DNA of 64,000 nt, from the NCBI GenBank assembly GCA_038502445.1, contig JAHLJS010000007.1:5401723-5465722 (forward strand), given 5' to 3'. Positions 11,338 to 20,911 of this stretch are shown here, one piece after another. The notes under the pieces are model-generated. The model saw only the letters and a program-made list of their open reading frames with translations, did no database searches and was not told the DNA's origin. Position 1 is the stretch's first letter, and each line of letters starts with the position of its first letter. The position numbers and the translations under genes are program-made. Source of the stretch: Eremochloa ophiuroides (taxonomy: Eukaryota > Streptophyta > Magnoliopsida > Poales > Poaceae).

Positions 11338-11600
11338 ATCACGATTCACGAGATGAGGCCATCGCCATGTACTGTAGTACGATTCATCCGCACAATACTG
11401 TAGTAGTACCGTCAAGGCAGTACGGCGACGACTGACCGGGCGTCACGGGTCGTCGTCTCGTCTGAGCTCTCTCTCTCCCTGCCAAACACCACGCGGGTTC
11501 AGTGCTTCACCAGCAGCTGTCACTGCTAGCATGCTTTTGGCACATGGGCTGGGTAGCCAGCCACGCAGAAATCCTTGGCTGCTACTCAACAGAGTGTCCT
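11338..11600 (-). repeat. Inverted copy of the resistance-gene promoter module
   Basis: Read on the minus strand, it contains AGCAGTGACAGCTGCTGGTG, AGCACTGAACCCGCGTGGTG, GAGAGAGCTCAGACGAGACG, CGACCCGTGAC, CAGTCGTCGCCGTACTGCC and ACAGTATTGTGCG in that order. The same strings occur in the same order upstream of the NBS-LRR gene (42933-43350). No coding sequence is attached to this copy. Confidence 0.85.
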
Positions 11601-11603
11601 TTC

Positions 11604-11924
11604 AAACATCGTGTTTGTCCATTCGATCTATACAAAAAAAATTTGTGTAAATTATAAAATAAATAAATTATTATTAAAATATCTTTAATAATAAAATAAG
11701 TCATAACAAGATAAATAATATTAATTAAAAATTTTAAATAAGATGAATGTCAAACAATATACCTCAAATTCTAAAACGACACTCTTTTCTGTGACGGAGA
11801 GAGTAGATTTTAAAATCGGTGTCCATAAAGTTAGGCCATGTTTAGTTCCACCACCAAATGTTAAAAGTTTCATCACGTTAATATTTAGAAACATGCGTGG
11901 AGCATTAAATATTGATAAAGTTAA
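11604..11924. mobile_element. Fragments of two MITEs
   Basis: 11604-11806 is AT-rich and ends with GACGGAGAGAGTA, the right end of a Stowaway-like element whose left terminus is missing or mutated. 11832-11924 begins GGCCATGTTTAGTTCCACCACC and resembles one end of the grass hAT-type MITE also present at 16159-16300. Both are partial. Confidence 0.45.
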
Positions 11925-13030
11925 TTGAGGACATAACCGAGAAGAGACTTAGTGGTTGGAAAGGTAAACTGCTTTCGGTGGGAAGCCGATTGGTTCTGAT
12001 AAACTCGATACTTTCTAGTTTACCGATGTTTAAGATATCTTTCTTTGAATTGCTGAGAGGCGTTTTAGAAAAGATAGATTGTTTCATATCACGCTTTTAC
12101 TGGCAAAATGACCAACCCAAACGGAAGTATAGATTAGCCAAATAGAAAATTCTATGCCAACCCAAAGATCAGGGCGGCTTAGCCATACAAAACTGGGATA
12201 TTCAGAACAAGTGTTTGCTAAGCAAATGGCTATTCAAATTATTGAACGAAGATGGCTTGTGGCAAGAACTTTTAAGAAACAAGTACATCAAAGATAAGAC
12301 TTTAAGAAGCTGTGTCAAAAAAATCAACAATTCTCATTTTTAGGAAAAGTCTAATAAACACCAAAGACTACTTCATGGACTTTGGCTCATTTAAAGTAAA
12401 AGATGGGCGCCAAACCAGGTTCTGGATTGACAACCAGTTGGGAAATAAGGCTCTTAAAGATAAATTTTCTTCGTTGTTTAATATTGTAAGAAGAAAACAA
12501 GATTACGTGGCACAAGTGCTTAGTTTATCTCCACTAAATATTTTTTCGGTGAAACTTAGTGGAGGCGAACCCAAGGGATTGGCATAGAATTATTGCTTTT
12601 TTACTGGATGGTAACTTAGTGGAGAAAATGGATGTTTTTGTTTGGGGTCTAAACACATCTGGAAGGTTTACAGTCAAGTCTATTTATGTTGCGTTAATTA
12701 ACAATGGTGTTAGAATATCACAAGATATTTGACAAATCAATGTGCCTATGAAAATAAAAGATTTTCTATGGTATCTGAAAAAAGGTGTGATTTTAACTAA
12801 GGATAACCTGCCACGACGGAACTGGAATGGTGACAGGTAGTGCTGCTTCTGTCGCTGTCCAGAAACCATGCAATATCTTTTTTTATATTGTATTTATGCT
12901 AAATTCTTGTGGCGCGTTATACATTTACTTTTTTGGAATTTCAACCCCCAAGATATGAATGACCTTTTTATTAGGTGGTCAAAAACAACAAACAAAAAGT
13001 ATAAGAAAAAGCCTATATAACCCCTCCGTT
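11925..13030 (+). pseudogene. LINE (L1-type) remnant, 3' part of ORF2
   Basis: Fragments of the C-terminal part of a plant L1 reverse transcriptase protein can be read in shifting plus-strand frames. Near 11925-12145: EKRLSGWKGKLLSVGSRLVL, INSILSSLPMFKISFF, DCFISRFYWQ. Then, after a stop, QGGLAIQNWDIQNKCLLSKW. Farther on, FTVKSIYVALIN, a zf-RVT-like MKIKDFLWYLKKG, and CCFCRCPETMQYLFLYC. Several stops and frameshifts interrupt it. The endonuclease and polymerase core are missing, as expected for 5'-truncated LINE insertions. No poly(A) tail or target duplication was found. Confidence 0.85.
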
Positions 13031-13450
13031 GAGAGGATAGCGTTCCTCCTGCTCGAGCGCTGGATTTGGCGTTCCACCTACCGAACGGAGTCGTTTAAGG
13101 TGGGATAGAGTTGCACGGTGCAGTAGTTAGAGCAGTAAATTTGGTATTCCGGACCTTTTACCAAGCAGCGGAATAGCCTGATGGGCACATAGACACATGC
13201 CAGACATGCCACATGGGCACAATACTGCATACGTAATTCATCAACACCATCATTTACTTTCATCACTAGTTTGCTCTAAGCCATAGGTGGTCATCACTAC
13301 TGGTTCGTGTTTGGTGAAATTATTTTAACTACTGGTTCAGGGGGTGATTATCATTACGGTTGGTAATATGAACCATTGGTGTTTATAATTTTGACCGGCG
13401 GTGATGGTCACCTTAATTATTTTCACTGCCGGTGACGGTGTTTGTATTGC
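13031..13450. other. Intergenic DNA, no gene
   Basis: Nothing recognisable. A few short imperfect repeats of CCGG.GGTGA type lie near 13390-13440. Confidence 0.5.
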
Positions 13451-13920
13451 CAAGGATTTCTGCTTGGGAGGCTGCTGCCAGCCCATGAGGCCATGAGCCA
13501 AACATGCTACTAGCAGTGACATCTGCTGGTGTGAACCTGCCTGATGTTATGTGAAACAGAAGAGTTGGGAAAGAGACAGAGAGAGCTCAGACGAGACGAC
13601 GACCTGTGACCGGCAGTCAGTCGTCGGCGTACGTACTGTACAGTATTGTGCGATGTGAATCCGTGCAGGGGTTGCTGGATGGCGATAGATCTTTTGCATT
13701 GCATCATCTCGTGATGCGCAGTAGACGAGACTGGAGACCAATAATCGTCTGTTCGAGGCTTTACGACGTCGGATTATTGGAGCGCCCAAACAGCAGTGCA
13801 GGTGTGGGGGCTATTACTGACGAATTACAGTCACATTATTATGGGTTATCCGACACAAACACATGCTAGCGCAGCGAGCTGCATGATGCGCTTGGGGATC
13901 CATAGAAACGAGACATCACG
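13451..13920 (+). repeat. Longest orphan copy of the resistance-gene promoter module
   Basis: Collinear with 42933-43350 upstream of the NBS-LRR gene. Shared strings include GAGCTCAGACGAGACGACGA, CAGTCAGTCGTC, ACAGTATTGTGCGATG, ATCCGTGCAGGGG, AATAATCGTCTGTTCGAGGC, GGAGCGCCCAAAC, GCAGTGCAGGTGTGGGGG and ACATGCTAGCGCAGCGAGCT. The copy ends before the TATA box and coding region seen at the intact gene. It is either the relic of a lost paralogue or a duplicated control region. Confidence 0.88.
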
Positions 13921-14106
13921 CTCTCAAACGCGGTACTCCCTCCATTAGATTTGTGTGTGTTATAGACTTATAGCATAGTAGCTGACTGCCTGGACCGCGA
14001 AGGTTAGTAAGGTCTCTTTACGGCGGAGACCACTGATGGACTAATATCCCTTTCAGATGTTGTTGCAGGGAATCTTTGCCCAACAGGGTCGGCTGAGCGA
14101 AAGTAA

Positions 14107-14375
14107 AGGCCTACTTGGTTGCAAGCCAATATTTGCTAAACCAAAACATAGGCAATTTCAAAAGGTTTGGCACTCACTTGGTTTAATGCCAACATTTTGG
14201 CAATACTTTCCAAAGTTTTGGCAAGGCAATATTTTCTCTCTCTTGTTGGTAGCAAACCAAATGCTTACCTTCATTGTCTTACCAAAATATTGGCTTGCCA
14301 TAAAATTGGTGCACCCATATTTTGGCTTGCCTTAGATTTGGCTTGGCAAAAATTGGCTTGCAACCAAGGAGGCCC
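14107..14375. mobile_element. Tourist-like (PIF/Harbinger) MITE
   Basis: The ends are AGGCCTACTTGGTTGCAAGC and the complementary GCTTGCAACCAAGGAGGCCC. TAA trinucleotides stand on each side (14104-14106 and 14376-14378), the target preference of PIF/Harbinger elements. The interior repeats TTGGC/GCCAA-type motifs many times. It is noncoding, 269 bp. Confidence 0.8.
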
Positions 14376-15094
14376 TAAGCCCTCGCGGGCGGCTTTGATT
14401 GAGGTGAGGTCGAAGGCCCGGGCGGAGGCGACCTTCGCTGTTAACGCGGAGGCACGCAAAGGCTCGGCGATGCAGCACGAGGGCAGAACCTCGACGGGGG
14501 ACTCGGTGCAGCAAAGACTACAGACGCGATCGCCGGGTCACCTCTGCGGAGAATCGGAAGAGTAGGGGCGGAACCCCTGAATGAAAGGAGGATGATCACC
14601 ATTTGATTTATCCGACTCGTTGTGGTCTGTCTCCAATCTCCGTGGCGAAGACCAGGTCCCGCTCTGATGTGCTAGGCCTTCGCTCACGCGTGTCTATCGC
14701 GTGTCATCTTCGCTGTGTCAGAAGACCCCTCCCAACAATGTGCCACATAAAATAGTTCATGTTTGACCAAATTTCTCACAAATAGTTTTGTATTTATGAT
14801 TCTAAATTAATATATTATGAAAACACGTTTCATAATTAATCTAATGATGTTAATTTGATATTTTAAATATTATAGTTTTTTATCTATAATTGGTCAAAGT
14901 TGGTGCACTAAAAAATGCTACTGTGCTAGAGTTGCATATTTTCATAATAAAATAATTTCGTGCCACAAATATGAGTACTATTCGCTATAAAATTTGGTCA
15001 AACATGAAATACTTTATCTGGTACATAACTCATAGTTATATGTTTTTACAGACGGAGGGATTATATATGTGAGTCAGCAGGAGGCAAACCTAAA
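14376..15094. other. GC-rich stretch then a half MITE; no gene
   Basis: 14380-14735 is GC-rich with a short open frame but no recognisable domain. 14740-15062 is AT-rich and ends ACAGACGGAGGGA, like the right end of a Stowaway-type MITE; a matching left end was not found. Confidence 0.4.
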
Positions 15095-16158
15095 ACAAAG
15101 CACCTACTCACCTAATTACAAAGGCATAGCAGCCTCAACAAAAAAGACGAGCAAACAAAATATATTACAGGTTGTCTAAGCAATTCATAACAACAGGAGG
15201 GAAACAACTGGTACGGTATATATTCGACACAGATGAAACTACTAGGTATTTGAAGAAAATGGTGTCAATGTTAAATATTTTCAAAGCCTTGATGTTCACT
15301 ACAGAAAAGATTCTTCTATATATAACACGGCGCCATATGAAAAGGGGAAATTTATAAAATGTTCAAATTTCGGCTGCCTAATTTTACTCTTGTGCAATTC
15401 AATAATGTTTTGCCTATGCATATCGCTGTTATATGATGCCAAATATATAGTTTGAGACTATTTTCAGTAGCCTGTCAACCCATGGGCAAACAGAGAATGC
15501 AACTACTACCCGGATGCTCATATGCGAAGAGGACCTCCCAATAGCAGGTCTATTCTTGCAAAATACTACTCCAACTTTACAGCCATGCTTTGATTTGATG
15601 AGATCAGGCAGTAGGCAAATGAAATGGACATGTACCGGTCAATCACCTTTTTCCTTTTTGGGATTAAGTAGAAAACTGCAAGCAGGTGCCAATAATACTA
15701 CACTGATTTATGAATGAGTCTCCAAGAGAGAAGATAATCAGATTTGGATTATGTCTCTCCAAACACTCGTAACTGACCTTTATTGGAGGCTGATACCGTA
15801 GAAGATCGATTTGGGTTTAGGTGCGGGTTCATTGTATTTTTTTTTTACTTGGCGGCAATGCACCATTGCATTTTCACTTCCCGACAGTGCTTTGTAGTCA
15901 CCAAGATCTGGAAAAAAATATTACCATGCGTACAGAGTTAATTTGGCCAGTGGCAGGGAGAGAGAGTACTCAGAGGAGACCACGACCCGTGAGAGCGAGT
16001 CAGTCGTCGGCGTAGGGCCTAGCCGCGTATTGCTTGATGAGTCCATGCAGGGGTCGCTGGCTGGCGATCGATCCTTTGTATTGCATCATCTCCTCCTGGT
16101 CCTCTTTAATTTCAGTTGTACACGGTGTGAACGATACATGTGCCTTTTTGACAGTAAC
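15095..16158. repeat. Dispersed duplication, copy B (partner at 7855-8621)
   Basis: Collinear with copy A from AAAGCACCTACTCACCTAA to CTTTTTGACAGTAA. It differs by about 240 extra bases at 15138-15378, flanked by GCAGCCT on the left and GCTGCCT on the right. The promoter-module portion (15948-16100) is fuller than in copy A and keeps GTCCATGCAGGGGTCGCTGG and TTGCATCATCTCCTCCTGG. Confidence 0.85.
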
Positions 16159-16300
16159 TTTGGTCCTGTTTAGTTCCACCACTAAATGTCAAAAGTTCTG
16201 TCACATCAATTTTTAACACATGAAGCATTAAATATTGATGAAAAACTAAAACTATTTTGGCCAATTTGTAAAATGGTGTAAAAGTTAGTACGCGTACTAC
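16159..16300. mobile_element. hAT-type MITE fragment
   Basis: It starts near GGTCCTGTTTAGTTCCACC and contains CATTAAATATTGATG, as in the fragment at 11832-11924 and the end at 8622. A clear second terminus is lacking. Confidence 0.4.
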
Positions 16301-16544
16301 AGTGTTTATTTTGCAAAATGGATTCATAACCCAGCCTTTATGGACATGTGAGGATTTGGTGAAGCAACTTTGTGGTGAGGGAGCGTATGCGTACGTATAC
16401 GTGTATGCAGTACCGAGTTTTATTGTTTGCCTAGCGAGAGTGCATTATTGGCCATCGATTTTGAAATCTAGCAGCCAACAAATCAGCATGCTAGCAGTGA
16501 CAAGAAATCAGCATAAACCAAAATTAACACTTATTTTCAGCTCT

Positions 16545-16790
16545 AATTTGTGCCTGGCAGGCTGTCAGCCCATGAACCAAAAATATGCTAGCAGTGACAG
16601 CTGCTGGTGTGGAGCCCGATTGAGGCAGATAATGAGATAAAGCACTGAACCTGCGTGGTGTTTGCCCGGTGGCAGGGAAAGAGAGAGAGCTCAGACGAGA
16701 CGACGACCCGGCCCGTGACCGCCGGTCAGTCATCGGTGTACGGCCTTGCCGCGTATCATCACGTCCCGGCCCTCACGATTCCGTGTCGGG
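16545..16790 (+). repeat. Orphan copy of the resistance-gene promoter module
   Basis: It contains CTAGCAGTGACAGCTGCTGG, CTGCGTGGTGTTTGCCCGGT, GGCAGGGAAAGAGAG, GAGCTCAGACGAGACGACGA, and GCCTTGCCGCGTA. The string around CTGCGTGGTGNTTGCCCGGT and GGCAGGGAAAGAGAG is nearly identical to 42959-42992 by the NBS-LRR gene. No coding region follows. Confidence 0.85.
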
Positions 16791-16907
16791 CTTTTACAGG
16801 GCAACAGTGTATGAACCTGACCGGCCAACACGTGATAGACACGCGAAGGGGGCATGTGGCGGATCAGTCGGGTTGGCCAGCCATGCGAGTAGGAAGAGAG
16901 ACATGTA

Positions 16908-17139
16908 CTCCCTCCGTCACTTTTTAATTGTCGCTTGCGTTTTTCAAGAAACTACCTATAATTATATATTAAAAAATATTAATATTTATAATACATAATT
17001 AGTATCATTGGAAAGATCTTTAAATCTAGTTTTTTAACAAATTTATTTTGATACATAAATATTGCACGTATTTTCTATAAATTAAGTCAAACTTGTAGCA
17101 CGTACATCAACAACGACAATTAATAAGAGACGGAGGGAG
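16908..17139. mobile_element. Stowaway-type MITE, same family as 11097-11329
   Basis: The element is 232 bp, starts CTCCCTCCGTCAC and ends GACGGAGGGAG, with TA on both sides (16906-16907, 17140-17141). Interior blocks match the copy at 11097. It is noncoding. Confidence 0.88.
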
Positions 17140-17400
17140 TACATACCTAAAGAGCGATAACTTTGTTAGGGCAGTTTCCATGGTGCATTAATGGTGATTT
17201 CTATCCCTGTTAAATAACTTATTAGCTAGGCAAAATGCCGATGTGGCAATCTAATTAATGAGGTAAAAGAATAAAAATCCAAGACACCGTTCCTTCAGAG
17301 AGAAACCACTTCTACTATAGAACCGAGGCACAAAGAAACGACAAGGAAAGAAACCAGTGATTTCTATCTGCAAGGCCTGCACTGGGACCGGAACTACTCG

Positions 17401-17749
17401 TCATGGATGCCGCTCTACGCTCGACGCCAGCCGCCATGCCTGCCATGCGAGGCTGTGCTCACCCATGGCGCTGCGTGCGTCCGCGCCGCCTCCATGAGAG
17501 GAGTCACCGCGCCCACCAGCGCTAGCCCGCAGCCGCCGTGCATGCTCGCCGGCGGCCGCGCCGCTGCATGCATCCGCCGCGTGCGTCCTCGCCGCCGCCA
17601 CGCGAGGAGCCTCTGCGCTCACTAGTCTACCTCCGTTGTGCGCTTGCCCGCAGTCGCGCCGCTCTGCTTGCGTCCGCCACACTCACCTGCAGTGCCGCAT
17701 GCATTCGCCGCGGTCGCCGCGCAAGGAGTCTCCACGCCGCTGCCGCGCA
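17401..17749. other. GC-rich segment joined to a CACTA remnant
   Basis: A GC-rich block with open frames on both strands (Arg/Ala/Pro-rich) sits directly upstream of transposase-derived sequence and reads into it. No domain was seen. It is probably rearranged or captured DNA rather than a gene. Confidence 0.35.
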
Positions 17750-18225
17750 ATGGTTGGTCTATTGTGTACCAAGTATCTCCACACGATAAACTACCTGTTC
17801 CAAATGATGAAGTTTATAACTTCAACCCAAAAACATATAATGGAAAGTTCTTTCAAGAAGATGGGCTGCAAGGGAGATTTGAGATAGACTTAACCGATGC
17901 ATTCAGAATGGAAGTAGACAATGAAAGAGTTGATGACGAGGACGCTAGAGATGAGGTGCAAAATGCCAAGGACATAGAAACGCTTGAGCGATTACATTTA
18001 GGCAATGACGATGAAGACAACATTCCTCCTTCGGATAGTGTTGATTATTTGGACAATTTTGATAGTGATGACGAGACCTATGATCCAGCTAATCCCAATC
18101 ATGAAGATTATTCTAATACTTGTAATACTCTGTTTCTTAATTATGTTTTGTTTATTTATTGTGCATCTATTTCTAATACATGTAATAAAACATCTTGGTT
18201 ATTCTTTTTAACTGCAGGTGAATAA
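17750..18225 (+). pseudogene. C-terminal remnant of a CACTA TNP2-type transposase
   Basis: The frame reads NGWSIVYQVSPHDKLPVP, then YNFNPKTYNGKFFQEDGLQG, RFEIDLTD, and an acidic tail with NDDEDNIPPSDSVDYLDNFD. In plant CACTA transposases this type of segment lies near the C-terminal end of TNP2. The upstream catalytic part is absent; the frame enters from unrelated GC-rich DNA. It stops at 18223-18225. Confidence 0.65.
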
Positions 18226-19193
18226 TCACCAAAAGATGGTGGGCAACTGTGAGAATAGGAACGTGAATTCGGTTTACCAAAGACTACGCACTGCAGATCC
18301 CCATGCAGATGAGGGGTCGTTGGAAAGGGGGAGGAGAGGAGCAGGGGCCGCAGGAGGCAGCAGTCTCCTTCTGCCATGCCCGCTTGAGGACACTGAGGAG
18401 GAAGAGGAGCAGGTGCCGGAGGAGTATGTGACGGCCACAGACTCGCCCTCGTTGGAGGACAAGCTGGTTCGTCAGACGGACGAGGAGGGAGAGGGGCACA
18501 TGAGGAGGGAGGTTGTTCCGCTTCCTCTGGTTTCGTCAGGTGCCTACTTGCGATGTCCCGCAAGCCTCCCTCAGGTTCCGCATCCCCACCAATGCCCACT
18601 GATTCGCCCTCAGGGGAATAAGTAACTTTAGATGTTATCACCACCACTTCATATGATATATTGAAAATCAAAAGAGAAACTAAAAATTTTTCTTAATCAC
18701 TTATGCAGGGACTGGGTGGTTGTGTTGGGTGGTAGCGCACGCTCCCCCAATGGCATCTTGGGTCTTTTGTGCACGCAACACTACCCCGGCCTTGTCGCGT
18801 ACCATGGGAGCTATGAGCCGTCCTACTCATTCGACTACTACGCCGTTGTCCCTAATGTAGACTACCCTAACAAGGTGCCGCGAGTGAAGGCGAAGTTTTC
18901 GGAAGTCTCCCTCGCACAATATTGCTCAATACATCGCATTCATTGAACTTTCCTTGAAATAATGAATGGATATATCGTGTTTGTATGCAGTCTTATTTGA
19001 GATGCGAAGACGGATTTAAGGGCAGGGCGGATCTGGCATCTACCAAAGCTTGTAAAACATTCATCACCGATATGCATCACGAGGCGCACATCCAAGCCAA
19101 CATAACCTGCCACGGGTCGAAACTTGGAGAAAAGGTCACCAAGGCCGAGGCAAGACTAATGACGCTGAACCGGCACCGGTACCCTGAGGTAAA
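18218..19193 (+). pseudogene. Remnant of a second CACTA gene (plant En/Spm transposase family), with introns
   Basis: Pieces of the second CACTA protein are spread over several apparent exons. After a 3' splice-like CTGCAG at 18217 comes a charged N-terminal part rich in Glu. After TATGCAG at about 18707 comes DWVVVLGGSARSPNGILGLL followed by HYPGLVAYHGSYEPSYSFDY. After GTATGCAG at about 18990 comes SYLRCEDGFKGRADLAS followed by FITDMHHEAHIQANI and EARLMTLNRHRYPEV, which ends at a GTAAAT donor. This matches the order expected for plant Ptta/En/Spm-type proteins. Introns are retained, so this is not a processed copy. No terminal inverted repeats were found nearby, so the element is truncated. 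Confidence 0.65.
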
Positions 19194-19199
19194 TGAATA

Positions 19200-19730
19200 A
19201 CGTTAATACCTGCAGTGTGTTTGCGGCCGTAGCAATAAGGATGGAGCCCACCTATAATGAGTAGTAACAACTAAAACATAGTCCACAATGTTTAATGTCA
19301 TTTTGAGAATGAGGTGGGTCTGGCTTCACGGAAAAAAAATATTCCAACCCCAACCTCCGTGAGATGACCTACCCACGTTCATATCCAGCTGAGGGGTATT
19401 TAGTTGGGAAAGTTTGGAAAAAATTTGTACTGTAGCACTTTCGTTTGTATTTGACAACTTTTGTCCAATCATGCTCCAAGTAGACTCAAAAGATTCATCT
19501 CGAGCTAGCCAAGCCAAAAGTACAAACATGCAACAGGTGCTACTTCATTTAGTGCTCCATGCAGATAAAAAGTACAATTAATGTGATAAGGAAAAAGAGG
19601 AAAGTTTTTGAAGTAAACGCAGCCTGAGCAAAATATTTTATTGCTATAAACAGGAACACAACAAAGTATGTTTTATTTACTTGTGGTTGGACCATAGGCT
19701 TGTGGTCTTTTGCTATCCGACTTCAACTAC
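19200..19730. other. Intergenic DNA, no gene
   Basis: Nothing coding was seen. 19388-19630 has MITE-like wording (ATTTAGTTGGGAAAG, then GTAAACGCAGCC at the right), but the two ends do not pair convincingly. Confidence 0.45.
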
Positions 19731-19962
19731 GGCTCTGTTTAGATCTACTGTAAATTGCAATTGTAATTAGTCACATCAACGTTACGGCACATGCATGGAG
19801 CATTAAATATAGATGAAATGTTTACATGTTTGTACTTTCTGTATCTACATCACGAGATGAATCTTTTAAGCCTACTTGAGCCATAATTGGACAAAAGTTG
19901 TTAAATAAAAATGAACATGCTACAGTGCAGAATTGCAACTGCAACTGGATCTAAACGGAGCC
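19731..19962. mobile_element. MITE with 15-bp terminal inverted repeats
   Basis: It starts GGCTCTGTTTAGATC and ends GATCTAAACGGAGCC, a terminal inverted repeat with one mismatch. TAC occurs directly on both sides (19728-19730, 19963-19965). The 232-bp interior is noncoding. A 3-bp duplication fits a PIF/Harbinger-like or CACTA-derived MITE. Confidence 0.8.
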
Positions 19963-20037
19963 TACGGCCGCTGCCTGCTTGTGGCCTTTTTTCTTGTAGC
20001 AGCATTAAATGCTTAGGGCTATTTTTTGGACACATTG

Positions 20038-20340
20038 CACTACTACACAACTGATTTTACGAGGCGTTGCCAAATCATTTTCCGAGGCGGGCACCGGAAT
20101 AGCCGCCTCGGTTAAGAGGTTGGCCGGCCACCGTGATTTGGACCGCCTCGGTTAAAAGCTTTCCGAGGCGGTCACTTTAACAAAACCGCCGCGGTTAATG
20201 AAAGATTAACCGCAGCGGTTGTATTATGTCGACCGCCTCAGTTAATCTATTAATGGAGGCGGTCTTCTTAAAACAACCGCTGCGGTTAATGGACTATTAA
20301 CTGCGGCGGGTTTGTTAAGGTGACCGCCTCAGAAAAGCGT
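20038..20340. repeat. CACTA left subterminal repeat array
   Basis: About ten copies of a CCGAGGCGG/CCGCCTCGGTTAA-type motif occur in both orientations, including the variants CCGCCGCGGTTAA and CCGCAGCGG. Such subterminal repeats bind the TnpA-type protein in En/Spm. The array ends right before the TATA box of the transposase gene. Confidence 0.88.
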
Positions 20341-20345
20341 CCACC

Positions 20346-20353
20346 ATATAAAT
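20346..20353 (+). promoter_or_regulatory. TATA box of the CACTA transposase gene
   Basis: ATATAAAT lies just downstream of the left subterminal repeats and is followed by a CT-rich leader. The start codon is about 560 bp downstream, after a leader that appears to contain introns. The subterminal array probably serves as the upstream control region. Confidence 0.6.
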
Positions 20354-20464
20354 CCTGGCAGCGATCGATCATCTTCTTCCTGCAGCCTCTCCTCCTCCCC
20401 TCCATTGTTTGGAGGTGACCAAATCAGGGGGGAGATTTTGTCCGTGGATTTCTTGAAAAAGATC

Positions 20465-20830
20465 ACTTTTGGAGGTCCAAAGAGGTTGGTTTGCCCTCCT
20501 ACTACCTTTTTTTCAACTTTCTTTGATACTTTAGATCTCTCTAGATCTAGATTAGATCTAGTTGCAATGGAGGAGAGAGAAACTATGCAAAAAATGTGAT
20601 TTGGTCAATTGCTATTGTTTTCAGGAGAGCACCCAAAGATTTGAATCGCTTGTGGAGGTCCAATTAGGTTGGCGTACGTACACTCTCACTACTTTTTTCA
20701 CATTTTTTGATGATTTGGATGTCTCTAGATCTAGATTATATCTAGTACTTGAAATGGAAAAAAGAGAGAAACTATGAAAAATATGTGATTTTATCAAATT
20801 CTATTTTCGGGAGAGTACTTTTAATTTGGT
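20465..20830 (+). repeat. Duplicated about 180-bp leader unit in the transposase gene
   Basis: Two diverged tandem units run from GGAGGTCCAA (20471 and 20654) through TCTCTAGATCTAGATTA to GAGAGAAACTATG and GGGAGAG/AGGAGAG. Each unit resembles an exon-intron pair (TTTTCAG before 20624). The duplication lies in the untranslated leader. Confidence 0.75.
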
Positions 20831-20911
20831 ATATGGTCTTGATACTTTTTTTAATTAATTTGGTAAAGAAACACTTCTTATGCGATATATATATATATTA
20901 TGTGCAGAGAT

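Noticed and set aside
19388..19630. A further MITE
   Set aside because: The terminal wording is suggestive, but the ends do not form a convincing inverted repeat and no target duplication was found.
20038..20340. CRISPR-like array of regularly recurring motifs
   Set aside because: Motifs alternate in orientation, spacing is irregular, and they coincide with CACTA ends in a plant genome.
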